Source: Trifolium pratense (taxonomy: Eukaryota > Streptophyta > Magnoliopsida > Fabales > Fabaceae). From it: a stretch of 64,000 nt of DNA. The notes below the pieces were generated by a model. That model ran no database searches, was not told where the DNA came from, and was given only the letters and a program-made list of their open reading frames with translations. Below, piece after piece: positions 20,848 through 33,990 of the stretch; position 1 is the stretch's first letter; every line of letters starts with the position of its first letter. The DNA is taken from positions 32,651,115-32,715,114 of the forward strand of contig NC_060062.1 in the NCBI RefSeq assembly GCF_020283565.1, given 5' to 3'. The position numbers were made by a program, and so were the translations under genes.

Positions 20848-22357
20848 TACAAATTCTGCTTCACTCACTGTTTTTTGTATTTCCACTGGGAGGCCATTTG
20901 TTGTTTTTCTTCCATCATGCATTTATTTTTCTTATCAAGTAGGTAAATTGTTACAGAGCATAGACTTATAATGCAATACAACCATACTATTAATTTCACA
21001 CTATTAAATTTTAACATTAGTCACTACATATTAAGGCAAGTTGCAATTTCATTATGCCTCTTATACTATCACTAGATATGCATGGTCGTCACATGTCTCA
21101 ATGTCTGATTGTGGTGTTCTTGCTCAAATTTATGTGCATAAAAACCAGTTTAACCTATTTCAGTGTTATGTTTTCTTTTCTTTTTCAAAAACTCAATATC
21201 ACTAATCCATCGTGGAATTATATGCTTCTTTTCTTCTTCAGTTTTGACATAGACAATGGACCTAAAGCTGCCTAGTATATTCAGGTTTGCTTTTATTATT
21301 TCCACTAATTAGTCTCAAGATTCATTTTTCTATAATTTGATCAATTTACAAATTCTAATACATACTATTAATTTATACCAGTTTTGTTTAAATTCTCCTG
21401 TAAATAAATAATGGAAGAAAATGATTCTATGAAATTCTTAGATATGTGGTTGGCGTTATACTGTGAACTGTGTTATATTGATCAAGGTGCTAAGAAGTTG
21501 ATATTTCTTTAATTTAAGGGAACCTATTAAGAAACCTAAAAGAGAAAGTTTTATGTTGAAAAAGTAACTATTTAGAATTTTCAGAAGTTGACTTCACAAT
21601 TTCCAATGCAACAACTTGGAAGCATATAATGTGATGCGCCTAGTGTGGGCAACACGTTCCTATTTCTGCATTGCACATTTTTCAAATTATTCACAAAACC
21701 TTTGAAAAGAGAAGCCCTCAAAATACAAACAATTTTTAAAACTCTACCTGCACTGAGAAATATCTCTTTTTCCCATTTTCTAGAAGGAATAAAAATTATA
21801 TTCTCGTGGGAATTCAGTGTTGGACTTAAACATTATGTATATTCTTCTTCTCGGTTGAACCGATGAATTTGCAGGAAGCAGTGGCTAAGTGGCATCAACT
21901 GCGGCCATGGTGTTTGATTTTTAAAGTATTTTTACAACAAAGAATTTTTTTTAATGAGGTAAGAGTTTTTCTTAGGAATGTTGTATCTCTTGCACTTATC
22001 TGGGTTCTTGATTTTCTAATGGAAGATTCTTGTAAGTATGCTCTCCTAACTATATATTTGTGTTGTGATTCTAGACTAACATTTGCATCACTTTTTTCAG
22101 CTCATGAAGTATATGAAGATCATCATAACAGAAGGTTGCTGAAATTGTTCTGCTTAGACTACTGCAATTCTCTTAGGAATAGTAGTATTTTGCTACTACC
22201 ACCAAGGTAAGGATATAATTAATTAAATTTCACCGTAGAATGATAAAATTGAATAATAATTAACTTTTAATATTTTATTTATCTCACACTGTTTTGGCTG
22301 GAATAGTGACCAATATTAAAAGAATAATATACAAACTGAGGATATATTTATCAGCAG
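20848..22357. other. Between the insert and the kinase exon; decayed intron or linker of the GH18-kinase relic
   Basis: AT-rich. Small open frames exist (about 21054-21275, 21645-21866, 21863-22210) but none has clear family features. The last contains EDHHNRRLL, a possible juxtamembrane remnant, before a GTAAGG. Confidence 0.35.
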
Positions 22358-22914
22358 GTGAAGAAGATCATTATGCAAATGGTTCTGATTTATTAATATT
22401 CGGTTATCTCACAATTAAAGTAGCAAAAAATAACTTCTCAGAAGAAAATAAGTTAGGAAAGGGTGGATTTGGAGCTGTGTACAAGGTAACGTTTCGAAAT
22501 TCATCTTGTGAAATGTTTCGTTCAAATAGGAACTTTGAAATGTAAATTGAAGTATGAATTGGATAGTAATGATGCAATCTTCCAGTATGAATTTCATTTT
22601 TTTTAGATGCAAAATTGAATATGTCCCTTAATTGAGTTTATGTCCCACGATGTCCCTAAAATTAATAGTCTGAATGCAATTTCAATGTGAATGCTTCGTA
22701 ACTTCACATGTAAGTGGAGAAGACCCTCGGTGTCTTGGTTACAAAATTGAATATATGTCCCTTAATTGAGTTTATGTCCCACGATGTCGCTAAAATTGAT
22801 AGTCTGAATGTAATTTCAATGTGAATGCTTAACTTCACATGTAATTAGAGAAGAAGACCCTTGGTGCCTTAGATGCAAAATTGAATATATGTCCATTAAT
22901 TGAGTTTATGTCCC

Positions 22915-25900
22915 ACGATCTCCCTAAAATTAATAGTCTGAATGCAATTTCAATGTGAATGCTTCGTAACTTCACATGTAAGTGGAGAAGACCCTCGGTG
23001 CCTTGGTTACAAAATTGAATATATGTCCCTTAATTGAGTTTATGTCCCACGATGTCCCTAAAATTGATAGTCCGAATGCAATTTCAATGTGAATGTTTCA
23101 TAACTTCACATGTAATTGGAGAAGAAGACCCTTGGTGCCTTAGATGCAAAATTGAATATATGTCCCTATTGAGTTTATGTCCCACGATGTCCCTAAAATT
23201 GATAGTCTGAATGCAATTTCAATGTGAATGCTTCGTACCTTTACATGTAATTGGGGAAGAAGACCTTTGGTGTCTTAGATGCAAAATTGAGTATATGTCC
23301 CTATTAAGTTTATGTCCCACGATGTCCCTAAAATTAATATTCTGAATGCAATATCAATGTGAATGTTTCATAACATCACATGTAAGTGGAGAAGACCCTT
23401 GGTGCCTTGGATGAAAAATTAAATATATGTCCCTTAATTGAGTTTATGTCCCACGATGTCCCTAAAATTTATAGTCTGAATGTCATTTCAACGTGAATGC
23501 TTCATAACTTCACATGTAATTGGAGTAGATGACCCTCGGTGCCTTAGATGCAAAATTGAATATATGTCCATATTGAGTTTATGTTCCATGATGTCCCTAA
23601 AATTGATAGTCTGAATGCAATTTCAATGTGAATGCTTCATAACTTTACATGTAATTGCGGAAGAAGACCTTTGGTGCCTTAAATGCAAAATTGAGTATAT
23701 GGCCCTGTTAAGCTTATGTGCCACGATGTTCCTAAAATTAATAGTCTGAATGCAATATCAATGTGAATGTTTCATAACTTCACATGTAAGTGGAGAAGAC
23801 CCTTGGTGCCTTAGATGAAAAATTAAATATATGTTCCTTAATTGAGTTTATTTCTCACGATGTCACCCAAATTGATAGTCTGAATGCAATTTCAATGTGA
23901 ATACTTCATAACTTCACATGTAATTTGAGAAGAAGACCCTTGGTGCCTTAGATGCAAAATTGAATATATGTCCCTTAATTGAGTTTATGCCCCACGATGT
24001 CCCTAAAATTGATAATCTGAATGCAATTTCAATGTGAATGCTTCATAACTTCACATGTAATTGGAGAAGAGGATCATTGGTGCCTTAGATGCAAAATTGA
24101 ATATATGTCCCTTAATTGAGTTTATGTCCCACGATATCCCTAAAATTGATAGTTTGAATGCAATTTGAATGTGAATGTCTCATAACTTCACATGTAATTG
24201 GAGAAGAAGACCATTGGTGCCTTAGATTCAAAATTGAATATATGTCCCTTAATTGAGTTTATGTCCCACGATGTCCCTAAAATTGATAGTCTGAATGCAA
24301 TTTCAATGTGAATGTCTCATAACTTCACATGTAATTGGAGAATAAGACCCTTGGTGCCTTAGATGCAAAATTGAATATATGTCCCTATTGAGTTTATGTC
24401 CCACGATTTCCCGAAAATAGATAGTCTGAATGCAATTTCAATGTGAATGCTTCGTAACTTTACATGTAATTGGGGAAGAAGACCTTTGGTGTCTTAGATG
24501 CAAAATTGAGTATATGTCCCTATTAAGTTTATGTCCCACGATGTCCCTAAAATTAATAGTCTGAATGCAATATCAATTTGAATGTTTTATAACTTCACAT
24601 GTAAGTGGAGAAGACCCTTGGTGCCTTGGATGAAAAATTAAATATATGTCCCTTAATTGAGTTTATGTCCCACGATGTCCCTAAAATTTATAGTCTGAAT
24701 GTCATTTCAACGTGAATGCTTTATAACTTCACATGTAATTGGAGTAGATGACCCTCAGTGACTTAGATGCAAAATTGAATATATGTCCCTATTGAGTTTA
24801 TGTTCCACGATGTCCCTAAAATTGATAGTCTGAATGCAATTTCAATGTGAATGCTTCATAACTTTACATGTAATTGCGGAAGAAGACCTTTGGTGCCTTA
24901 AATGCAAAATTGAGTATATGACCCTGTTAAGCTTATGTCCCACGATGTTCCTAAAATTAATAGTCTGAATGCAATATCAATGTGATTGTTTCATAACTTC
25001 ACATGTAAGTGGAGAAGACCCGTGGTGCCTTGGATGAAAAATTAAATATATGTCCCTTAATTGAGTTTATGTCCCACGATCTCCCTAAAATTAATAGTCT
25101 GAATGCAATTTCAATGTGAATGCTTCGTAACTTCACATGTAAGTGGAGAAGACCCTCGGTGCCTTGGTTACAAAATTGAATATATGTCCCTTAATTGAGT
25201 TTATGTCCCACGATGTCCCTAAAATTGATAGTCCGAATGCAATTTCAATGTGAATGTTTCATAACTTCACATGTAATTGGAGAAGAAGACCCTTGGTGCC
25301 TTAGATGCAAAATTGAATATATGTCCGTATTGAGTTTATGTCCCACGATGTCCCTAAAATTGATAGTCTGAATGCAATTTCAATGTGAATGCTTCGTACC
25401 TTTACATGTAATTGGGGAAGAAGACCTTTGGTGTCTTAGATGCAAAATTGAGTATATGTCCCTATTAAGTTTATGTCCCACGATGTCCCTAAAATTAATA
25501 TTCTGAATGCAATATCAATGTGAATGTTTCATAACATCACATGTAAGTGGAGAAGACCCTTGGTGCCTTGGATGAAAAATTAAATATATGTCCCTTAATT
25601 GAGTTTATGTCCCACGATGTCCCTAAAATTTATAGTCTGAATGTCATTTCAACGTGAATGCTTCATAACTTCACATGTAATTGGAGTAGATGACCCTCGG
25701 TGCCTTAGATGCAAAATTGAATATATGTCCCTATTGAGTTTATGTTCCATGATGTCCCTAAAATTGATAGTCTGAATGCAATTTCAATGTGAATGCTTCA
25801 TAACTTTACATGTAATTGCGGAAGAAGACCTTTGGTGCCTTAAATGCAAAATTGAGTATATGGCCCTGTTAAGCTTATGTGCCACGATGTTCCTAAAATT

Positions 25901-28900
25901 AATAGTCTGAATGCAATATCAATGTGAATGTTTCATAACTTCACATGTAAGTGGAGAAGACCCTTGGTGCCTTAGATGAAAAATTAAATATATGTCCCTT
26001 AATTGAGTTTATTTCTCACGATGTCACCCAAATTGATAGTCTGAATGCAATTTCAATGTGAATACTTCATAACTTCACATGTAATTTGAGAAGAAGACCC
26101 TTGGTGCCTTAGATGCAAAATTGAATATATGTCCCTTAATTGAGTTTATGCCCCACGATGTCCCTAAAATTGATAATCTGAATGCAATTTCAATGTGAAT
26201 GCTTCATAACTTCACATGTAATTGGAGAAGAGGATCATTGGTGCCTTAGATGCAAAATTGAATATATGTCCCTTAATTGAGTTTATGTCCCACGATATCC
26301 CTAAAATTGATAGTTTGAATGCAATTTGAATGTGAATGTCTCATAACTTCACATGTAATTGGAGAAGAAGACCATTGGTGCCTTAGATTCAAAATTGAAT
26401 ATATGTCCCTTAATTGAGTTTATGTCCCACGATGTCCCTAAAATTGATAGTCTGAATGCAATTTCAATGTGAATGTCTCATAACTTCACATGTAATTGGA
26501 GAATAAGACCCTTGGTGCCTTAGATGCAAAATTGAATATATGTCCCTATTGAGTTTATGTCCCACGATTTCCCGAAAATAGATAGTCTGAATGTAATTTC
26601 AATGTGAATGCTTCGTAACTTTACATGTAATTGGGGAAGAAGACCTTTGGTGTCTTAGATGCAAAATTGAGTATATGTCCCTATTAAGTTTATGTCCCAC
26701 GATGTCCCTAAAATTAATAGTCTGAATGCAATATCAATTTGAATGTTTTATAACTTCACATGTAAGTGGAGAAGACCCTTGGTGCCTTGGATGAAAAATT
26801 AAATATATGTCCCTTAATTGAGTTTATGTCCCACGATGTCCCTAAAATTTATAGTCTGAATGTCATTTCAACGTGAATGCTTTATAACTTCACATGTAAT
26901 TGGAGTAGATGACCCTCAGTGACTTAGATGCAAAATTGAATATATGTCCCTATTGAGTTTATGTTCCACGATGTCCCTAAAATTGATAGTCTGAATGCAA
27001 TTTCAATGTGAATGCTTCATAACTTTACATGTAATTGCGGAAGAAGACCTTTGGTGCCTTAAATGCAAAATTGAGTATATGACCCTGTTAAGCTTATGTC
27101 CCACGATGTTCCTAAAATTAATAGTCTGAATGCAATATCAATGTGATTGTTTCATAACTTCACATGTAAGTGGAGAAGACCCGTGGTGCCTTGGATGAAA
27201 AATTAAATATATGTCCCTTAATTGAGTTTATGTCCCACGATCTCCCTAAAATTAATAGTCTGAATGCAATTTCAATGTGAATGCTTCGTAACTTCACATG
27301 TAAGTGGAGAAGACCCTCGGTGCCTTGGTTACAAAATTGAATATATGTCCCTTAATTGAGTTTATGTCCCACGATGTCCCTAAAATTGATAGTCCGAATG
27401 CAATTTCAATGTGAATGTTTCATAACTTCACATGTAATTGGAGAAGAAGACCCTTGGTGCCTTAGATGCAAAATTGAATATATGTCCCTATTGAGTTTAT
27501 GTCCCACGATGTCCCTAAAATTGATAGTCTGAATGCAATTTCAATGTGAATGCTTCGTACCTTTACATGTAATTGGGGAAGAAGACCTTTGGTGTCTTAG
27601 ATGCAAAATTGAGTATATGTCCCTATTAAGTTTATGTCCCACGATGTCCCTAAAATTAATATTCTGAATGCAATATCAATGTGAATGTTTCATAACATCA
27701 CATGTAAGTGGAGAAGACCCTTGGTGCCTTGGATGAAAAATTAAATATATGTCCCTTAATTGAGTTTATGTCCCACGATGTCCCTAAAATTTATAGTCTG
27801 AATGTCATTTCAACGTGAATGCTTCATAACTTCACATGTAATTGGAGTAGATGACCCTCGGTGCCTTAGATGCAAAATTGAATATATGTCCCTATTGAGT
27901 TTATGTTCCATGATGTCCCTAAAATTGATAGTCTGAATGCAATTTCAATGTGAATGCTTCATAACTTTACATGTAATTGCGGAAGAAGACCTTTGGTGCC
28001 TTAAATGCAAAATTGAGTATATGGCCATGTTAAGCTTATGTGCCACGATGTTCCTAAAATTAATAGTCTGAATGCAATATCAATGTGAATGTTTCATAAC
28101 TTCACATGTAAGTGGAGAAGACCCTTGGTGCCTTAGATGAAAAATTAAATATATGTCCCTTAATTGAGTTTATTTCTCACGATGTCACCCAAATTGATAG
28201 TCTGAATGCAATTTCAATGTGAATACTTCATAACTTCACATGTAATTTGAGAAGAAGACCCTTGGTGCCTTAGATGCAAAATTGAATATATGTCCCTTAA
28301 TTGAGTTTATGCCCCACGATGTCCCTAAAATTGATAATCTGAATGCAATTTCAATGTGAATGCTTCATAACTTCACATGTAATTGGAGAAGAGGATCATT
28401 GGTGCCTTAGATGCAAAATTGAATATATGTCCCTTAATTGAGTTTATATCCCACGATATCCCTAAAATTGATAGTTTGAATGCAATTTGAATGTGAATGT
28501 CTCATAACTTCACATGTAATTTGAGAAGAAGACCATTGGTGCCTTAGATTCAAAATTGAATATATGTCCCTTAATTGAGTTTATGTCCCACGATGTCCCT
28601 AAAATTGATAGTCTGAATGCAATTTCAATGTGAATGTCTCATAACTTCACATGTAATTGGAGAATAAGACCCTTGGTGCCTTAGATGCAAAATTGAATAT
28701 ATGTCCCTATTGAGTTTATGTCCCACGATTTCCCGAAAATAGATAGTCTGAATGCAATTTCAATGTGAATGCTTCGTAACTTTACATGTAATTGGGGAAG
28801 AAGACCTTTGGTGTCTTAGATGCAAAATTGAGTATATGTCCCTATTAAGTTTATGTCCCACGATGTCCCTAAAATTAATAGTCTGAATGCAATATCAATT

Positions 28901-29397
28901 TGAATGTTTTATAACTTCACATGTAAGTGGAGAAGACCCTTGGTGCCTTGGATGAAAAATTAAATATATGTCCCTTAATTGAGTTTATGTCCCACAATGT
29001 CCCTAAAATTTATAGTCTGAATGTCATTTCAACGTGAATGCTTTATAACTTCACATGTAATTGGAGTAGATGACCCTCAGTGACTTAGATGCAAAATTGA
29101 ATATATGTCCCTATTGAGTTTATGTTCCACGATGTCCCTAAAATTGATAGTCTGAATGCAATTTCAATGTGAATGCTTCATAACTTTACATGTAATTGCG
29201 GAAGAAGACCTTTGGTGCCTTAAATGCAAAATTGAGTATATGGCCCTGTTAAGCTTATGTCCCACGATGTTCCTAAAATTAATAGTCTGAATGCAATATC
29301 AATGTGATTGTTTCATAACTTCACATGTAAGTGGAGAAGACCCGTGGTGCCTTGGATGAAAAATTAAATATATGTCCCTTAATTGAGTTTATGTCCC
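22915..29397. repeat. Higher-order repeat: three 2161-bp copies of a 16-monomer unit
   Basis: Diagnostic variants recur at exactly 2161 bp. ACGATCTCCC is at 22915, 25076 and 27237; AAATTAATATTCTG is at 23331, 25492 and 27653. I count 16 monomer steps between repeats (mean 135.06 bp). Copies differ at only a handful of positions by eye (for example TCCGTATT at 25326, GCCATGTT at 28024, CACAATG at 28994). The fourth period breaks at 29398, where CACG is duplicated and another register begins. Confidence 0.93.
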
Positions 29398-30895
29398 ACG
29401 CACGATGTCCCTAAAATTGATAGTCTGAATGCAATTTCAATGTGAATGTCTCATAACTTCACATGTAATTGGAGAAGAAGACTCTTGGTGCCTTAGATGC
29501 AAAATTGAATATATGTCCCTATTGCGTTTATGTCCCACGATTTCCCTAAAATAGATAGTCTGAATGCAATTTCAATGTGAATGCTTCGTAACTTTACATG
29601 TAATTGGGGAAGAAGACCTTTGGTGTCTTAGATGCAAAATTGAGTATATGTCCCTATTAGTTTATGTCCCACGATGTCCCTAAAATTAATAGTCTGAATG
29701 CAATATCAATGTGAATGTTTTATAACTTCACATGTAGGTGGAGAAGACCCTTGGTGCCTTGGATGAAAATTTAAATATATGTCCCTTAATTGAGTTTATG
29801 TCCCACAATGTCCCTAAAATTTATAGTCCGAATGTCATTTCAACGTGAATGCTTTATAACTTCACATGTAATTGGAGTAGATGACCCTCAGTGACTTAGA
29901 TGCAAAATTGAATATATGTCCCTATTGAGTTTATGTTCCACGATGTCCCTAAAATTGATAGTCTGAATGCAATTTCAATGTGAATGCTTCATAACTTTAC
30001 ATGTAATTGCGGAAGAAGACCTTTGGTGCCTTAAATGCAAAATTGAGTATATGGCCCTGTTAAGCTTATGTCCCACGATGTTCCTAAAATTAATAGTCTG
30101 AATGCAATATCAATGTGATTGTTTCATAACTTCACATGTAAGTGGAGAAGACCCGTGGTGCCTTGGATGAAAAATTAAATATATGTCCCTTAATTGAGTT
30201 TATGTCCCACGCACGATGTCCCTAAAATTGATAGTCTGAATGCAATTTCAATGTGAATGTCTCATAACTTCACATGTAATTGGAGAAGAAGACTCTTGGT
30301 GCCTTAGATGCAAAATTGAATATATGTCCCTATTGCGTTTATGTCCCACGATTTCCCTAAAATAGATAGTCTGAATGCAATTTCAATGTGAATGCTTCGT
30401 AACTTTACATGTAATTGGGGAAGAAGACCTTTGGTGTCTTAGATGCAAAATTGAGTATATGTCCCTATTAAGTTGATGTCCCACGATGTCCCTAAAATTA
30501 ATAGTCTGAATGCAATATCAATGTGAATGTTTTATAACTTCACATGTAGGTGGAGAAGACCCTTGGTGCCTTGGATGAAAATTTAAATATATGTCCCTTA
30601 ATTGAGTTTATGTCCCACAATGTCCCTAAAATTTATAGTCCGAATGCCATTTCAACGTGAATGCTTTATAACTTCACATGTAATTGGAGTAGATGACCCT
30701 CAGTGACTTAGATGCAAAATTGAATATATGTCCCTATTGAGTTTATGTTCCACGATGTCCCTAAAATTGATAGTCTGAATGCAATTTCAATGTGAATGCT
30801 TCATAACTTTATATGTAATTGCGGAAGAAGACCTTTGGTGCCTTAAATGCAAAATTGAGTATATGGCCCTGTTAAGCTTATGTCCCACGATGTTC
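29398..30895. repeat. Second higher-order register: 811-bp, 6-monomer repeat
   Basis: The marker CCCACGCACGATGTCCC occurs at 29395 and again 811 bp later at 30206. The following six monomers repeat in the same order (GACTCTTGG, then GCGTTTATG, then GTAGGTGGAG variants). The second copy is incomplete and passes back near 30895 into 16-mer-type monomers (TTGGTTAC variant). Confidence 0.88.
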
Positions 30896-32349
30896 CTAAA
30901 ATTAATAGTCTGAATGCAATTTCAATGTGAATGCTTCGTAACTTCACATGTAAGTGGAGAAGACCCTCGGTGCCTTGGTTACAAAATTGAATATATGTCC
31001 CTTAATTGAGTTTATGTCCCACGATGTCCCTAAAATTGATAGTCCGAATGCAATTTCAATGTGAATGTTTCATAACTTCACATGTAATTGGAGAAGAAGA
31101 CCCTTGGTGCCTTAGATGCAAAATTGAATATATGTCCCTATTGAGTTTATGTCCCACGATGTCCCTAAAATTGATAGTCTGAATGCAATTTCAATGTGAA
31201 TGCTTCGTACCTTTACATGTAATTGGGGAAGAAGACCTTTGGTGTCTTAGATGCAAAATTGAGTATATGTCCCTATTAAGTTTATGTCCCACGATGTCCC
31301 TAAAATTAATATTCTGAATGCAATATCAATGTGAATGTTTCATAACATCACATGTAAGTGGAGAAGACCCGTGGTGCCTTGGATGAAAAATTAAATATAT
31401 GTCCCTTAATTGAGTTTATTTCTCACGATGTCCCTAAAATTGATAGTCTGAATGCAATTTCAATGTGAATGCTTCATAACTTTACATGTAATTGCGGAAG
31501 AAGACCTTTGGTGCCTTAAATGCAAAATTGAGTATATGGCCCTGTTAAGCTTATGTGCCACGATGTTGCTAAAATTAATAGTCTGAATGCAATATCAATG
31601 TGAATGTTTCATAACTTCACATGTAAGTGGAGAAGACCCTTGGTGCCTTAGATGAAAAATTAAATATATGTCCCTTAATTGAGTTTATTTCTCACGATGT
31701 CACTCAAATTGATAGTCTGAATGCAATTTCAATGTGAATACTTCATAACTTCACATGTAATTTGAGAAGAAGACCCTTGGTGCCTTAGATGCAAAATTGA
31801 ATATATGTCCCTTAATTGAGTTTATGCTCCACGATGTCCCTAAAATTGATAATCTGAATGCAATTTCAATGTGAATGCTTCATAACTTCACATGTAATTG
31901 GAGAAGAGGATCATTGGTGCCTTAGATGCAAAATTGAATATATGTCCCTTAATTGAGTTTATGTCCCACGATATTCCTAAAATTGATAGTTTGAATGCAA
32001 TTTGAATGTGAATGTCTCATAACTTCACATGTAATTGGAGAAGAAGACCATTGGTGCCTTAGATTCAAAATTGAATATATGTCCCTTAATTGAGTTTATG
32101 TTCCACGATGTCCCTAAAATTGATAGTCTGAATGCAATTTCAATGTGAATGCTTCATAACTTTATATGTAATTGCGGAAGAAGACCTTTGGTGCCTTAAA
32201 TGCAAAATTGAGTATATGGCCCTGTTAAGCTTATGTCCCACGATGTTCCTAAAATTAATAGTCTGAATGCAATTTCAATGTGAATGCTTCGTAACTTCAC
32301 ATGTAAGTGGAGAAGACCCTCGGTGCCTTGGTTACAAAATTGAATATTT

Positions 32350-33356
32350 TGAAATTCTGGTATCACTAGAATGATGTTGCCTAAGATGTCCCAACAACTA
32401 CTTTGTGAACAATGTTGTTTTCTATTGTTGGCACATCTTATATAACATATAAAAACTGACAGAAAATAAATAATTGACGCAAGTAATTGTTAACCCAGTT
32501 CAGCCAACTGCCTACTCTGGGGGATACCAATCCAGGAAGGAAATCCACTAATAGCTCTAGTTACTAAGACCTCCAGCAAACCCTAGGATTTACGCCTTAA
32601 ACTAAGACCTCCAGCAAACCCTTGGTTTACGCCTTATAACCTCGGCACTACTCATGCAACTTCTGCCTAGGAACTCCTAGACATGAGATCCCATCTCACT
32701 TCCACTCACACAACACAACCTGTGTTGATTATATAATGTTAAGAACTATGTGGCGACAACTTGTCAAGACAATACTTCACTTTTGCTTAAAAGCTTCAAG
32801 TGAATCACACACGGTAAACTCCGTACTTCAAAGCTTAGGAGTAACCTTAAACTAATAAACTTACTTCTTAACTCGTGTTATAGAATCCACAAGCAAGAAT
32901 TACAATCAAACAATAAAAGACTCAACAAAGACTCAATATGTGAACTAATATTTTTCAATGAGATACTTAGTCTTGAGCTTGGTCTTCGTATATATAATGA
33001 TTAGGCACGCTCCTCTTTCTTCACAAATGCTCAGACGCTCCTTGAGAATCATAAAGGATGATCTGATACTTTTTCAATCTTCATTAAGGATATATCAAGA
33101 CTTTCCAAAAGTGTTTAAAGGACTTTATATGATAGGATAAGTCATCCAGCTATTTCATTAAGTTTGTCTTATCCTTAAAACTCCTGATCAGATCAAATCT
33201 CCATTGAGCGTGCTCTTTAAGTGGATTTCCATAAATAGCAGATGCTCTCATAAATGCGCGAGATTTCCTTGAATAAATATGATGTTGTAACATGTTTTCC
33301 AACATCTTGTTAGTATATTTGTTTTAGCAAAATTAAGCCAATTCAAATATCCAACA
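32350..33356 (-). repeat. 3' LTR of the Copia element
   Basis: 1007 bp, matching 41296-42302 with about six substitutions (for example AACAATG versus AACAGTG, CTCGGCAC versus CTCGACAC, ACGCTCC versus ACGGTCC). It contains a direct repeat of an AAACTAAGACCTCCAGC-type word. The small open frame at 32958-33140 recurs in the other LTR and is not a gene. Confidence 0.95.
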
Positions 33357-33990
33357 ATCTCCCCCTTTGGCAATTTTTGGCTAAAACAATTTCAGGCCAT
33401 TACCTTTGAGAGATTAAAAAGCGCAATCCTTCAAATCACCATGGTCACACAAAAGAAGGAATGTTAGAGCATCATTTAAACAAAATTTCACATAGGTGAA
33501 AATATATGCATCAGAGGCAGCAGCAGCGGAGTTATCATCAAAAAGCCTCGAGCAAAAAAAAAAACGTGGTATCAGAGCAAATGATTAATCATATCAAATG
33601 TCATCAAAGGTGTTGTGACATATGGGAGCACATCTTCTAGCACATGTTCGTCCAATCAGGGCAGCGTCCATCCAGTAGCAAACTCCCCCTGACTTCATCA
33701 GCTTGTGCATCATCTCAGGGTAAAAAATTTACTCCCCCTGAATACTTGCTTACTGCTACTTAAAACATGTCATAACAAAAGACACAAACAACATGTAGCA
33801 GAAACAGTCAAACCAAAATGCTACTCCCCCTTTTTAGCCACAAAATGTGCCAAAATAGGAAAGTAAAGTATCCAAAGTGCAGAATTTAAACAAGGTACAG
33901 ACCATGCACTCAGAAGGTGCTAAATCCAGGGCACAAACAACCCACAAACCAAATAACAAAGTGCAGTAAAACATTAAAAAGATTACAAAA
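33357..33990 (-). promoter_or_regulatory. Untranslated region with polypurine tract array
   Basis: In element sense AAAGGGGGAGAT (33368-33357) directly abuts the 3' LTR and should prime plus-strand synthesis. Further GGGGGAG tracts occur at about 33683-33690, 33732-33739 and 33824-33830. Multiple polypurine tracts before the 3' LTR are a published trait of Sireviruses. No coding sequence lies between them. Confidence 0.8.

Larger units (their letters stand above)
18368..22485 (+). pseudogene. GH18-domain receptor-like kinase relic (CHRK1-like), interrupted
   Basis: Two exons of one family are separated by foreign DNA. Exon 18368-18505 encodes the C-terminal end of a chitinase-V-like GH18 domain (TWVNFDDMEAIKEKVSYAK, stop TAA at 18436, then NGLLGYNVFKVGNDDNWVLSKA) with a GTAAAT donor. 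Exon 22358-22485 encodes the start of a protein kinase (GYLTIKVAKNNFSEENKLGK, then GGFGAVYK, the glycine-rich loop) with a GTAACG donor. GH18 fused to a kinase is known from tobacco CHRK1 and legume relatives; such proteins sit in the plasma membrane. The intervening 4 kb includes 2.3 kb related to L3 intron 1. The membrane segment is unclear: 22100-22205 has a hydrophobic stretch with HHNRRLL that may be its remnant. No later kinase exon follows, because the satellite begins at about 22600. The stop and truncation make this a pseudogene. Confidence 0.65.
22610..32349. repeat. Satellite array block A, about 135-bp monomer
   Basis: Tandem monomers of 132-137 bp, readable as GATGCAAAATTGAATATATG, then TCCC, GAGTTTATGTCCCACGATGT, CCCTAAAATTGATAGTCTGA, ATGCAATTTCAATGTGAATG, CTTCATAACTTCACATGTAA, TTGGAGAAGAAGACCCTTGG and TGCCTTA. 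Variants include TTAATTGAG versus ATTGAG, GTAAGTGGAGAAG versus GTAATTGGAGAAGAAG, and AATATC versus AATTTC. The array starts about 125 bp after the kinase exon, following a T-run plus AG. It is broken at 32349 by the Copia element and resumes at 42303 in the same monomer. No protein is encoded; short frames recur with the period. I cannot equate it with a named satellite. Confidence 0.97.

Noticed and set aside
32958..33140. A 60-codon open frame, repeated at 41904-42086
   Set aside because: It lies in both LTRs of the Copia element and has no protein similarity. Its duplication is just that of the LTR.
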